NCBI GenBank assembly: GCA_903813345.2 | Contig: CAIIXF020000009.1 | Location: 31,315,259 to 31,379,258, forward strand | Length of the DNA stretch: 64,000 nt | Direction: 5' to 3' | Source of the DNA: Owenia fusiformis | Taxonomy: Eukaryota; Annelida; Polychaeta; Sabellida; Oweniidae | The notes under the pieces: generated by a model | The model's input: the letters and a program-made list of their open reading frames with translations, nothing else | What the model was told of the DNA's origin: nothing | Database searches by the model: none | In this document: one piece after another, positions 43,637-55,609 of the stretch | How the letters are laid out: each line of letters starts with the position of its first letter | How positions within the stretch are numbered: the stretch's first letter is position 1 | Program-made: the position numbers and the translations under genes

Positions 43637-44809
43637 CTATGCGTTTCCCTGGCTCTGAAAGCGGGGAGCATTAAAGTTAGATTGATAATTTTGATTTCTA
43701 GGATAATCATTTGATCTTTCATATCTATTTTGATATGGATTTTGATTGCAAAAACGAGCCGTGTGCCCTGTTTTGGAACATTTGAAACAACGGTCCACTG
43801 AATAACCTGCCATTGAAACTTTAGGGTAAGTCCTACATGCTGGACTTGGATGACCTACACGACCGCATCGTCCGCACACTGGTCGACCATCAGTCATTCT
43901 GCCATTATAGGAGGCTCTTGGGGGTGGTCTGTTGAAATTTTGTTTCAGGGATTTCACCTCATTTGATAATGATCTCAATAAGGACTGTTGTTCTTGAAAC
44001 AACTCCATCAATTTGGTTTCTACATTTGACATTACATTAACTGTCTGTGAAACCTGCTTGTCTGGTTTTATGTTTTCTACACTTTCCCCTAATCTTGCAA
44101 ATTCTTCAGCCAAATGTATTGTGTCGGGATTTCTAGCTACCACGAATTTCTTGATGTCGGATCTTAACCCTCTTACAAACAGTCTCAAACGTTCGTTTGG
44201 TGAAATGTCTAATTTTGAACACTGAATGCTAATGTCATTTATGTAATTATCAACACTTTCATTTGTTTGTTGGATTCGGTCCATGAGATTGCCTTCTCTG
44301 GCCCATCGCGGTGTTTCATGAATAAACTTGTCAATGAAGGCAGCTTTCAAAACATCCCAATTTTGTTTAATATCTTGAGGTAGGTTGTCATACCAAATTT
44401 CAGCATTAGAACTGAGAAACATTTTCAAGAATATACATTTTTCTGCATTTTGCCATTTTGAAAACTGAGCGTATATATCATATTTGTCTATCCAAGATTT
44501 AGGATTACTAACTGAGCTTGCGCTGCTGAAGATTGATGGCTTGATTATCTGACCTTTATGTCCGCCACCAACTTGTAATTTTGCTAGGATTTTGTCGACT
44601 TGTTGTTGAATTTCTCCGGCCGCATTTATATCATCATTTATAACCTGATCTGGCTGATTTGGTTCCGGTTGTTGATCTTGATTTAGTTCAATATTTTCAG
44701 GTTCTTGAGCATGGTCAAGTAAGGGGGGCTGTTCGTTTTGGTTATTCAATTGTTGAGCGGCTTGTGCCATAATTTTATCGTGATTTCTTTGACGACTTCT
44801 TGTCCACAT
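43637..44809 (-). CDS. LTR-retrotransposon Gag protein, 390 aa
   Basis: An intact reading frame. Residues about 90-260 form a retrotransposon gag (capsid) domain, with NPKSWIDKYDIYAQFSKWQN, AEIWYDNLPQDIKQNW and AFIDKFIHETP. Two CCHC zinc knuckles follow, CGRCGRVGHPSPAC and CFKCSKTGHTARFC, both CX2CX4HX4C. Gag packages element RNA. The layout fits a Ty3/gypsy-type element. No protease, reverse transcriptase or integrase follows, so the insertion is gag-only or 3'-truncated. Domestication is possible but unsupported. Confidence 0.9.
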   Translation of the reverse strand: MWTRSRQRNHDKIMAQAAQQLNNQNEQPPLLDHAQEPENIELNQDQQPEPNQPDQVINDDINAAGEIQQQVDKILAKLQVGGGHKGQIIKPSIFSSASSVSNPKSWIDKYDIYAQFSKWQNAEKCIFLKMFLSSNAEIWYDNLPQDIKQNWDVLKAAFIDKFIHETPRWAREGNLMDRIQQTNESVDNYINDISIQCSKLDISPNERLRLFVRGLRSDIKKFVVARNPDTIHLAEEFARLGESVENIKPDKQVSQTVNVMSNVETKLMELFQEQQSLLRSLSNEVKSLKQNFNRPPPRASYNGRMTDGRPVCGRCGRVGHPSPACRTYPKVSMAGYSVDRCFKCSKTGHTARFCNQNPYQNRYERSNDYPRNQNYQSNFNAPRFQSQGNA

Positions 44810-45058
44810 AAATGATTATTACTCAATGTGCTTTCTTTAGTAAGTCTAGAAAACCCAAGGCAGTTCCACCAAGTGTTATCTTTGGAAAATCTCTTGAGTA
44901 TGGATGAGTGAATAACACATGAATGAGTGAAAGAGAGTAATCACGTGGGGTGTGACCAAATAAAATCACGTAATGGCTAGCTTACAAAAGTTCGATAAAA
45001 GGGGGCACCCTTTAAGTAGCTCAAGTGGGGCAACCTATTTAAATTGATGAATAGGTCT

Positions 45059-45953
45059 GTTACAAAACGTAGAGATCAAGGATAGTTTAAGTGGTAGGTG
45101 AAGGGTGTAATATCAATGTAGTCGATTAATTATAAATGCTTAAATTGTGAGAGAATATGGGTGATCGTCTAGCTTACTATTACTCGCACATTGACAATGA
45201 AGATTTATTATGATTATATAATACCAGTCAATATATTTCCTATCACTTATTGGATAGTTTTAGTACTTCGAAATATATGTACAATTATACCAAAAATGAC
45301 AACACTAGTTACAACTCAGAAATAGTTACAGATATTGTCTAAGTTACCAAAAACAATGCAAGTGATAACCTTTTAGTACCTTTAACCACGGGTTTTAGAA
45401 CTCCGCATAAATTAGCAATTCAACCAGAAAGATTGATGAATTCAAAGAACCAAAATATTGCTAGAGTAAAACCGTCCAAGGTTTTGTAGCTTAATTGACT
45501 TACTTGTATTATTGTTGAGCAACTCTTGGTTTAGACGTGCAGTAGCGTAGACGTTCTTGTAGTTCAATTCCCGAATTTCGTCCCCGTAATTTCGTTCTCT
45601 GAGTTTCGACCTCTGAATTTCGACCCAGTAATGATAATGATACCCCTTTTTATACCCATTTTAACTAAGCCCCACGTACTGTAAACGTTGGCTTAAATTG
45701 AGAAATAATAAGTGATTCGTATTGAAAACGTGCGTACGAAATATGTAAATAAGTGATTCGTATGTAAAACGTATGTTCAAAATATGTAAATGATGTACGC
45801 CTTTTTGGAACGTCTGAACTGCGTCACGCCAGTACCAAGAGCAATGCTCGATCTTAAATGAAACTCTTGTTTACAAATAGGTTTGACCTTATTAGGTCAC
45901 CGGGTCATAGAAACACATGTTGGTGTTGTGAAATACTACACTCAACAAATGCA
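45059..45953 (-). mobile_element. Candidate LTR upstream of gag
   Basis: On the minus strand it begins TGTTGAGTGTAG and ends CGTTTTGTAACA. It contains a TATA box, GGTATAAAAAGGGG, near 45650, direct repeats of the AAATTCGGGGACGAAATT kind downstream of it, and an AATAAA. No second LTR and no clear primer-binding site were found, so the ends are tentative. Confidence 0.4.
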
Positions 45954-47340
45954 TTAAGGATTTCATGTTTGATTATTTTGTGTATTCGTTTAGGAAGACA
46001 TTTAATTTTCTAATAACGTTTAAAGATTATTTGAAAATAACATGTAAAAGTACATCTAGAAATATGGTTTTCAAATATTGTTTATCAAGTTTGAAAATTT
46101 AATTATTTTTATGACATCTTGTTTGGGTTGATTCTCCAAAGAGCCCATGTTACAAAATCACAAAAAGTGAAATATCTTTACTTGTATTGGTCAGATAACA
46201 TTTTCTTACTGGACATATTTTGATTTGCATAACTATTAGATACATAAGGGTTGTATGAAAATTGAACCACTAAAGCAGATGTTAAGTTAAGTTAAAGGGA
46301 ACTTTCTACTATACCCGCCATGCTATCTGACCCGAACGAGCCACCTGGTGGTGGAACTGGTAACTACCTACTCGCATCTGCGTTATTCACAGTTAACCCT
46401 AATGCAGACAACATATTTTTCATAACACTAACAGATAGGGGGTCAGATTCATTTAAAATTGAAACAGAACAATTACAGAATTAATTCATAAAATATGCGG
46501 ATTTTGGCAATTTTAGCAATTTGCTACCTGATAATGTTTTCTTGGAGCATTTTTTGTTGCTACCTGAATATGGGAATTTGCTCCTTGTTTTGGTAGCAGG
46601 TAGCAAATCCTTGCTACTGGTAAAAAAAAGTTAAGGTCAGACCCTGTACCAGAAAATAGTATGTTCAGGTATAGCATTTTTTCAAAAATGTTGTTTGGAA
46701 AGAATAACCTTAAGCGTAACTTCTGCCTGTCTGTTATTTTTAATGGAACTATTTTCGTTCTACAGAAACACAAATTCCAAAGAACTGAAAAATGACTCGA
46801 AAAAACATGGCACTAATGTGCATGCATGACTGTAAGTTTAAACCAATCAGATTATTTGATATTTCGCACACAGAGATTATTCACTCATGACCACTTAACT
46901 TAAAAATATTTACAAACCTGGCAGAGAATTTGCCCCGACTTTATTTAATGTGAAGTCAAGCTTTGGATACATTTATTTTGGTTCGCAGTTCGGGATATTG
47001 TAAATGTTAAAATTCAAGAGAATATGCCAAATACACTATATGTACTTCGATTTTTTTTGATCACCACTTTAGATATTTTATGTCTTTAACACAGGAAAAT
47101 AGTGCAAGTTCTAAATCACCATAAAGCAAAATCATCTGTTGATGTAGCTGCCCTAGTTTAACAAGTTAAACCTTGTCTGGGCCTTATTTATTATCAGACA
47201 TTTCTTGGGTGATCCTGCTAGGTTCAAACCACAGTTTGCCACTGGCTCTCTAGATAGACAGCTTTGGAAATCTTGATATTCTCATTCTACATTAAAGGTA
47301 TTTCAAACAAATTAAAGAAATCGTGAAAACACTTATATTG
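45954..47340. other. No recognisable feature
   Basis: AT-rich intergenic or ERI2 first-intron sequence, with a TGCTACCTG-rich stretch at 46.52-46.62 kb. No gene or clear repeat is seen. Confidence 0.45.
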
Positions 47341-47550
47341 TTTCAATCAATATATAACATCCTAAAGTATGGTTGTACAATGTACAATCACGCTATCCAG
47401 AGTGGTAGAGGAAATTTATTGATGAAAAATGTTGGTTATTTTAAAGATGGCATCTTACAGGAAGTCGAATGATTTCGTTAATACACATGCCACTCTGGAT
47501 ACCGTGATATGGTTAGTACAACAATACTTTAGGATGTTATACATCTATTA
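47340..47550. repeat. Inverted repeat
   Basis: TATAACATCCTAAAGTATGG at the left and a matching CAATACTTTAGGATGTTATA at the right, with CCAGAGTGG/CCACTCTGG arms inside. Confidence 0.8.
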
Positions 47551-47694
47551 AAGTAATGTGTTTTCAAAATTTTAATTCGTTTGAAAGACCTTTGATGAAG
47601 ACTGGGAATATCAATAAATCTAAAACCATCTTTTAAAGATGGCTTTGTGTGAATAAAGTACATTTTCTTTAACATACTGACACAATTTTGTGAT

Positions 47695-47800
47695 AAATAT
47701 GTCATGGACATTCTCCCTACAACTCGTGAAATAAGGAAAAAATAAAAATCGTACATTATAGCTCAAGGTTCTGACATTTTGTTACCTAAACGGATTCCTT
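47695..47800 (-). repeat. Dispersed repeat block (shared with 2.3 kb)
   Basis: The minus strand reads GGTAACAAAATGTCAGAACC then CCTTATTTCACGAGTTGTAG, matching the block inside the 1.4-kb duplication. Confidence 0.75.
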
Positions 47801-48202
47801 TCGTTAATTAGTTTGAAGAGTGCAGTACCAGTGAGTGAGCAGCCATTTTGAAAAATACTGGCCATTTTATGTGTTTATTTACGATTTTTGCTGTCACTGA
47901 AAGATAGTATAGTAGCTTTTTTGAAATTTTATGACAATTTGGCTTGTGAGTAGCCATTTCGAAAAATGGTGAACATTTTTATGTGTGTTATTTTATGTTT
48001 TGTTGTTTTGCTATAATTGGAAAAACAGCTGAGCGATTATTTTGAAATTTTATATGTGAATATTTGGAAGCAATTACACAGCTATGGCTGTCGATGGGAT
48101 TTGCCACTTTTGATGAATCCCTTTGGTCTATTATAGACAGATTTGGTCTATATGTCTTCTTTCAGTTCAATTTACCTCAAGCTCTCGTGTCACAAAAAGA
48201 AT

Positions 48203-48235
48203 TACCACTCTACAGTTCATAAACATAGAGTGGTA
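48203..48235. repeat. Small perfect hairpin
   Basis: TACCACTCTA and TAGAGTGGTA separated by 13 bp. The role is unknown. Confidence 0.6.
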
Positions 48236-49968
48236 TCTTTTCAGTTGTCAATAGCATTTTACCAGAGATACTCGCCTTCTTAGAACTTTAATCTGGGGAG
48301 TTTTGAACTTCTTATTGAAATGTTTTAAAGGTATCATTAAAATAACTTGCATGTAAACATCCTCAAACACATATTTGTGTCCCTAATAAAAAAAGATGAA
48401 CATGGAATGTCTTACATTATAATTGAATAGTTAACTATATACAAGACAGTCATGTAGGCTGGAATTTTAAATAAACAGTTTATATGGGGTTAATGTACTA
48501 GGTATATATACATGTATAAACAAAATGTCAGATAGCAAAGCATCAATTTCAGTCTGTAGTCAAGTTGTCACCTGAACAACCACATAAGGAGTGACCTTGG
48601 ATGCAGTGATCGGTGATATAATGTACTGCAGTTATATGAAATATTGTGTTCAGATTGGCTTGAATCTGACACACCTTGCGCTATGTGTGAACATATTTTT
48701 ACCATGATCATTGTGATCCTGATCATGTCAGTGATATATGGAACAAATAGAATTGATAAAATGTCAAAAAGGGGTAACTTATCTTATTGTAAAAATTCAA
48801 GAATAAAACATATTTTCCAGGTCAGGGAGTGAGTATGTTATCCTTAGGATATTAATAATCATATGAAACTCATATCTTTCTACAATTCAGGGTAACCCTG
48901 TATTAACTAGCCTCTTTGAATATTTTACGAGTGCAAAATATTTCAAAAATATAATCCTAATTCAATGTAACAATATGTACTACTATATATATACTACTAT
49001 GCACTTGTACAATATTGTGCTTAGCTATAAAGGATGAACAAAGTGTGTTGATAGATGTTGATATAGCAAAGCTCTTATATATACGAAATGTGTAAGAGTT
49101 ATCCTGTTCCATGACTATGGTCCTTCGAGCAGCCCTATACATTGTCTCTATGAGTACAATATTTGAGAATTCGGCATGTATAACTGACGAAACTGACACA
49201 CCGTACCTCAATAAATTCCGGAGTATTTTGTTTTAGTGAATCCCCAGTTGTATGGGTTTATCGGTAGAACGAGGAAACTTTCATTTTTTGTCGAGAAAGT
49301 TTGCATATTTTTCAAGATGGCGGAAAGTTTTAGAAGGGGAATCCCCTGCAGTAGGTTTTAGAATGGGAATCCCTTTAGTAACATCCGTGTCTGCCAGTCT
49401 TGCAGAGCCCAGATATACCTACAGAGGGGGAATTTTGATGGATGAAATAAGTTTTGCATGCAAAAATTGCTATTTAAAACTGAAAATTTCCTTGTGCTTC
49501 CATAAGATTGTACAACCATCAAATCAAAATTTCTGCCATTTTTGTCCAAAGTTCAGTATTTGTGCTTTAATTTGAATAAGGTTTGAAATATACAAAATCC
49601 TTGAAATATTACGCTCAATACATGTAGAAAGTCTGACAGTTGTCATTTCCTTTTAAGGACATTACCATTCTCGAACATGTTGAATAAAGGTATCTCAAGG
49701 TTACAATTGAATGTCTTCAAATATCATCATATAAATGGGAGTTCATTGATCAGTTCATGTCATCTTGACTAAAGTATATGTCATCTGACATGTCTGAGTT
49801 TTTATTTTCATGTAAAATTAAGAAGACTGGAAAGCAAGGCTTTCATAGATTGAACACATTTAGACATGCAACATTTGAGCGGAGTTAAAAGAATATTTGA
49901 ACCATATTTATTTATTAGTAATCTCAGCTTTTTTTCATTGTATTCACATTCTGTATAGACCTCTTTTT
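48236..49968. other. Upstream of the first visible ERI2 exon
   Basis: No convincing exon. One open frame at 49252-49575 includes AAGATGGCGGAAAG but no known domain. Confidence 0.45.
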
Positions 49969-50056
49969 ATGTATGATTCTAGAGATCTTGGGCTATTGAG
50001 GAAAAGAACGTCATTGAATCAACAGGACAAAAATGTAAAGAAAGTGAAAAGAACAG
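49969..50056 (+). CDS. ERI2: ERI2 first visible coding exon
   Basis: Starts at ATG (MYDSRDLGLLRKRTSLNQQ) and ends in phase 1 at donor GTATGT. The R-LGLLR-R pattern is typical of the ERI2 N-terminus. An acceptor-like TATAG lies 10 bp upstream of the ATG, so coding could in principle begin in an earlier exon. Confidence 0.7.
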
Positions 50057-52109
50057 GTATGTGCAAAAATGTTTTTTCAAATGTTTCTAAAAAAGAAACT
50101 TTTCAATGGGAATAAGTCTATTCATGTTAAAACACGCATGATTATAACATCCAAAAAAAAATTATAGAGCATGTCATTTTTGACACCAGGATTGTCGCTA
50201 TAGTTAATAGTTAAGTTAGTTAAGTCTAAAAAAGAAACTTCAATGGAAATAAGTCTATTCATGTTAAAACACACATAATTATAACATCCAAAAATTATAG
50301 AGCATGTCATTTTTGACACCAGGATTGTCGCTATAGTTTAATGTTCAATACATTTTATACCTTGAACTCGGGGAAATATCACATCAAGGCTGCACATAGA
50401 GGTACTGGATTAGTTTATAGTCTGCTTTCAAGAAATTGTTGTTTTAAGATTCTTTCATATTTAATTTCCAGCTCAGGTATATGTATATTTATTGGATATC
50501 CTATGATTTTGAGGAATATCATTTTTATCTACGAGGTGATATTGATATCTGCACGAGAGAGCGAAGCGAAAAAGTGCATATATCAATATCACCGAGTAGA
50601 TTAAAATGATATTCTGAAAAAAATCATAGGATGTTCTTATTATCCTACACTTGCAAGGAGTGTACTAAATGTATAATATCATTGCAAAATGAATTCCATG
50701 CCAAAAGAGTCAATTTGGCGGGAAATCAACAAGCGGAGTATATCGTCACAATATCCTCCACATATTGGGGTTTCCGGAGTATATCGTCACGATATCCTCC
50801 GCCTGGAGTATATCGTTACTATATCCTCCGCCCGGAGTATATCGTTACGATATCCTCCGCCCGGAGTATATCGTTAAGATATCCTCCGGATATTCATTTT
50901 GCCAATAAATATCAAATTTATTTTTTAATGTTATTATACATTTAGTACACTAAGTGTAGGATAATATGATATATTATTTTGAAGTATTTCAAGCCAGAAT
51001 CATAGAGTTTAAAAGTTAATTCTCAACGATTTAAGATCAGGTTATTATCCTAAAACTATATTTGCCTTATAAAACAGATTTACATCAAGATTTTTAGTTC
51101 AATACACAATAAAACATATTATATATTCTGTACCATATCGCACTAGATTTTGAAATTCTTTCTAATGTGTGTGTTTTTGAAAGCCTAAGGAAGGTTTTTA
51201 ATGTGAATACACCAAAAAAGCTCACCATTTAACTCTTTCTTTTGTACAGTAGGCTATATGGAATCGTTGGTCTGTATGACAGTTTAATTAAGTGTTTGAT
51301 TTTATAAGGACACCTTTAAGGTTAAAAATGATTTTTAGATAAAGGAACCATAAGTGGTGATTTTCAGACAGGTCAAGATATATTTTATGGAAGAATAACA
51401 TTGACAAGTCTGTTACACAATAAATATTTATGTCTCATCTACAGCTGTTAGTTCACCATTGCACAGTATATTTCTTTCCAAAATTTTAATTTTTATAGCT
51501 GTCTATATGAAGACTAATAAGAATGTCAGGTGTGTATTTCTTGCCAGAGTTGGCACTGTGGATGGGCGTTCACTGTATAATGATTTACATGTTTTTTTCA
51601 GGGCAGATATTTCAGTACCTTATTGTAATTGACTTTGAGTCAACATGTTGGGAGAATTCAAAATACAGATCCCAGGAAATAAGTAAGTAAAGCATTTAAG
51701 TTTAGAGTTCCTGGCCTTTTTACTTAACCCTTTAATCAACCTAAATTTTTAAATTCCTCCAGATTATCCTTCATGTTATTGTGGTTGCTGTTCTGGTCTA
51801 ACTCATAATGTCAATATTTGAGTTGTGTTCAAGATTGGTTGTTTGTCAATATACCCACAAAGAAGTATATTGGAAATATATTGTAAAAGTCATCATTTTT
51901 GCCACTGACATTACCTGTTTGCCCTGTGTCTGTAATACTTTTGTACTTGTAATAATCAGTATCAATTATCTTTCATTTCAGTTGAATTTCCTGCTGTTTT
52001 ACTCAACACCCTCACTGGGAAAATTGAGAATGAGTTCCATTACTATGTCATGCCACAAGAGCAGCCAACTCTCAGTGATTTTTGTAAAAATCTCACGGGC
52101 ATTTCACAG
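49969..52109 (+). CDS. ERI2: ERI2-like DEDDh exonuclease, 5' three exons only
   Basis: Exons 49969-50056, 51602-51682 and 51982-52109 join in frame. They code an N-terminus with RDLGLLRKRTSL, then FQYLIVIDFESTCWENS (ExoI motif with D and E), then EIIEFPAVLLNTLTGKIENE and QPTLSDFCKNLTGISQ. This matches the first part of the ERI1-family nuclease domain, closest to ERI2. The first coding exon is preceded by a CTGTATAG acceptor, so a 5' UTR exon upstream is likely. Exon 3 ends in a good donor (GTGAG), but no exon carrying the remaining catalytic residues can be found before the chitin synthase gene or in its introns. The gene is therefore truncated, rearranged or a pseudogene. ERI-family enzymes trim structured RNA 3' ends. 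Confidence 0.8.
50085..50345 (+). repeat. Tandem duplication in the ERI2 intron
   Basis: AATAAGTCTATTCATGTTAA to GACACCAGGATTGTCGCTAT is present twice, about 125-130 bp apart, just beyond the first visible exon. Confidence 0.9.
50492..50970 (+). mobile_element. Composite palindromic element, copy B
   Basis: Same order and orientation as copy A but with five CGGAGTATATCGT hairpin modules instead of three. It lies in ERI2 between its first and second visible exons. Confidence 0.85.
51602..51682 (+). CDS. ERI2: ERI2 exon with ExoI motif
   Basis: Codes GQIFQYLIVIDFESTCWENS and KYRSQEI. The acidic pair in IDFEST is the ExoI catalytic site. The acceptor is TTTTTTCAG and the donor GTAAGT. Confidence 0.88.
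51982..52109 (+). CDS. ERI2: ERI2 exon, last one visible
   Basis: Codes IEFPAVLLNTLTGKIENEF through HYYVMPQEQPTLSDFC to LTGISQ. The acceptor is CATTTCAG and the donor GTGAGA, phase 0 out. The next exon of the family is not seen downstream. Confidence 0.88.
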
Positions 52110-53447
52110 GTGAGATTATATTATAAACATGATTAAAGCAACTAGTCACTACTGCACAATTTTGAAAATCTGTAAAAATATGATGCGCTATGTTGAAAAT
52201 CTGTTTGCATCCTATCACAAAAAAATTAGTAATATGAAATTATTTTTACGTTTTTTTTAATGTTTTGACTTTAGGTAAAAATAGGATTTATAGGCTTCTT
52301 GAAAAAAATATGAAGAGCTCATGAATGGCACTTTGGTTTTGACCATTTAACATTTCAATTATATCTAGTATTTAAAGAATGATCAAAATTTCCCCCAATA
52401 GTTTAAACGTTATCAAACATGAGATTTTTACAAATTGGATTACAAATCACATGCCTATGAATTGGATTAAATTATAGATTACATACTATGGAAAATCAGT
52501 TCTAGGAAAAATGGATTAAATCAGTTTTTGGAAAAATATCATTACATAAGTTCATCTTATAACTGAGGTCAATGAATGGATTAAATCAGCTTTTGGAAAA
52601 AAATCATTACATAAGTTCATCTTATAAATGAGGTCAATGAATGTTACAAGTTTCGAAAGTCACCTAAGGTCAATGAATTGAAAGGACAGATCTAAGTAGA
52701 GGACAGATCTGAACTTTTGAAAATATGTAGATGGTTTAAAAAATAGACTAATTTTTAATCATTTTAAAAACTAGCTGTTTACCAATTTTTGAATTGAACT
52801 TGAATATTTCAAATTGAGTGCAGATTTCAGAATGAAGTGCAGAATGGCAAATACTAAAATATTTAGCCTATTAAAAGAAATATGTATGCATAGTTCAGTT
52901 GAAATATTGATCTCGCATATTCCAGAATTTTGAGAAACTTTGATATAAGGTTTTGTGACTTCATCTAATTTTATGACCTTTGACATTTTCCGACAAAATA
53001 CATATGGGCTCGCCATAGGAAAACGGGTCTCATCATAAAAACTAAAATTGTGCTACAGAGCCAAAAATAAGCTCAAGAGTAAGAGGAAATTGTGCTAAAT
53101 TGAAATCCATCTTTTTGGTCTATATCTGCAAGGAAAAACTGTTGAGACATAAGCCATGGCTCATTTGAAAGGTCTTTTTGTGCTTTTGAAGATAAACAAA
53201 AAATCAAGATATTGAAAAAATCTGTGATAAGACCCCTTTTCCTGTGTCTCGTTTGAGATAATTGTAACTCAAATTAAATGAAAAAATGAAAATAAAGTGT
53301 AATTTCATTTCATAGTAATATATTTTTTATGCTTTTTTATTTTTTACATCAGTATTGAATATACATTATTTATCTAATTTTCTAGTAAATTCAAATTATG
53401 TTTTATTATTGAATATATAATATTTTGGACAAAGTGCGTTTTATGGG
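52110..53447. other. Convergent intergenic region between ERI2 and chitin synthase
   Basis: No further ERI2 exon found. A 66-bp duplication (GGATTAAATCAG to AAGTTCATCTTATAA) lies at 52508-52642. Confidence 0.6.
53402..53407 (-). terminator. Candidate polyadenylation signal of chitin synthase
   Basis: AATAAA on the minus strand about 41-46 nt after the stop codon. A second one is near 53337. This is by pattern only. Confidence 0.4.
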
Positions 53448-55609
53448 TTATGCAGATGTCTTATGCCGTTTTACATCATTGAAAGTGTCGACGTTCGTTC
53501 CCTCAGTGGTTTCCTCCCCTAATGTTGCCCCTCGTCTGTTTTCCTTGAGAGGTTTGGTTGTGTGAAACCTGGAAAGTCCAACTGCTGGTTTATTAGGTCT
53601 TGACATCGATTTGGCCTTCCTTGTCATCCGCTGTGGTCTTTTGGCTGTCGTTGCCCTTCGTCTCAAAGTGCTATTCATGAACTCTTTCATGTCACTTCCA
53701 TCCTGTTCCACTTTGCGTCTGTATGTCCCCAATCTCTGCACAAATTGTTGATTCAGATGAGAAGCCTGCTGTCGTCGTGTTTGCCTTCTGTTTATTGGAC
53801 GCCAGGATCTATTCATACTCTCTCCATGAATTTCATCGTCGTCTGTTTCTGATTCTCCAACAGGTATAGGACGAGTTGCATCAGACATCATATCTGAAAT
53901 TTTCCGGATGCTCCCGCCATCATTGAATCGTTCACGCTCTATCTCATCCACATGGAGTCGCTGTAATGTCTTTACAAACATAACCACCTTTTCTGCACTG
54001 ACAGGCTCAGGTTCTTCGTCATCCTTTCTAGTAAAAGGTCTTCTCTTGCAGATATCCAAATCCATTGAAGCGAGTATATGTAACAATGTCCCATAACGAT
54101 GCACTAACATACCACAGAACTGCAGTAATAGAATTGTAGCAAAGAAAACCAGAAAAGCAAGACCAAATGGTTCAAGTCTTAGTGGCTCCAGTGGAGGGGG
54201 TCTTGGTATTGGGATGAATATGCTATCCTGGAGTTGAGCAGCCACTGTTTGTAGCATAAACATGACAACCATCCAAAGTATGTTACACATGATGAAACCA
54301 AATGCAACATTGTTTCTAAGTGACTTCAATTCATCAGATATCTTGGCTTTCTGATCGCTATCTTCTGTTAATGGCTTGAGGTACTTGTCGACCATTTTTA
54401 TCCAAAACACCCATTCCTTTTTATCAAGGTATTCAATTGGTCCATCACCAATGTCCTTATCTTTTATCCAGGCTGGATCAAGTGGGTTTTCAACCAGTGC
54501 AACATCTTGGTGATCATCATCTTCTTCTGAAAGTTGCTCTGGGATGGACATCATTTGTTCTGGTTGGGCGGTCACTGGGAAAGCACCTACTTGGAAAGCA
54601 CTGTTGACACTGGTATTTCTAGAAGGAGCCTTATCATGGAAAACACTGCTTATACTGGGATTTCTAGAGCGGGAGATATCGTGTGAGGATTGGCTTCCAT
54701 TTTTGACATCCATATTTTCTAGTTTGATCATAATCTGGGTCATCAGCTGCTGTTGCTGTAAGGCTTGGGTATTATCGCAACATTTACAACATTGGCGGAT
54801 ACCACAACATGCTGTATCATCACTAGGTAGAGCAATCATCCCCATGACGCCATCCATAACAGTTGTTTCTTTTACTTTCTCAACTTTCTTCTGTTTTGCC
54901 TCACGCTCTTTCTCACTCTTTGTCTTGGCCACTTCTCGTGTTCCCCATGAAACAATGTTAAGATTGCACATTGAGTAGACTACTAGAAGAATATAAGCTG
55001 AGGGGATTGTGATATAATATAGCAAACCAGGTGGTAGGCATAATATCTCTTGGGGGTGTAGCAGCCCTGCTACTGTAAATATTATCGCCATGCCAATTAT
55101 AAATATAGCATTTGGGCTGAAGATTGAATCTTGAGTGATCTGTATTAGTATACCAACAAAGACTGCCATCATTACGATCGCATACATTGCAGACATCACA
55201 CCTGCAACATCAAGCTGTGTGTTGGGTTTTGTCAAGAAACAAATGATGACAAAGATTACTACAGGCACAATTGCAACAATGTAGGACACAATCAGATTGG
55301 CTTTAAAGACTGCATTGACTGAACCAGAGATCATGAGCATGATAGTTGCAGGTCCAAGGATTGAAGAGCACATAAGCATGAGCTGGTAAATCATATAGGG
55401 ATGTGACAAGTTGTCATTAGAAGCTACACTATGTCCCCAGCTCTGTAACAGGTCCATTATGTTAGCCATAGTTGATGGCATCCAACGTCTTCTTTGGTTG
55501 AAGAATTCTTTGAAATCTTCAGGGGCATATGTCAAGGCATCAGATGCAGCGCAATACTCTACTCGCCAGCCTTGTTGTAGAATCAGTGTGCAAAGCCATC
55601 TGTCTTCAC
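53448..55609 (-). CDS. Chitin synthase terminal exon, 719 aa
   Basis: Starts with [15 protein letters not shown] and the product-binding motif NQRRRW. Next come about five membrane helices ending [10 protein letters not shown], a lysine/glutamate coiled coil and a cysteine cluster ([11 protein letters not shown]). After a variable linker there are two more helices ([40 protein letters not shown]) and a basic tail ending KRHKTSA. The acceptor is TAAAG. Confidence 0.96.

Noticed and set aside
49252-49575. 107-codon frame upstream of ERI2
   Set aside because: No homology recognised and no splice link to the ERI2 exons.
54544-54978. 144-codon plus-strand open frame
   Set aside because: Antisense shadow of the chitin synthase terminal exon.
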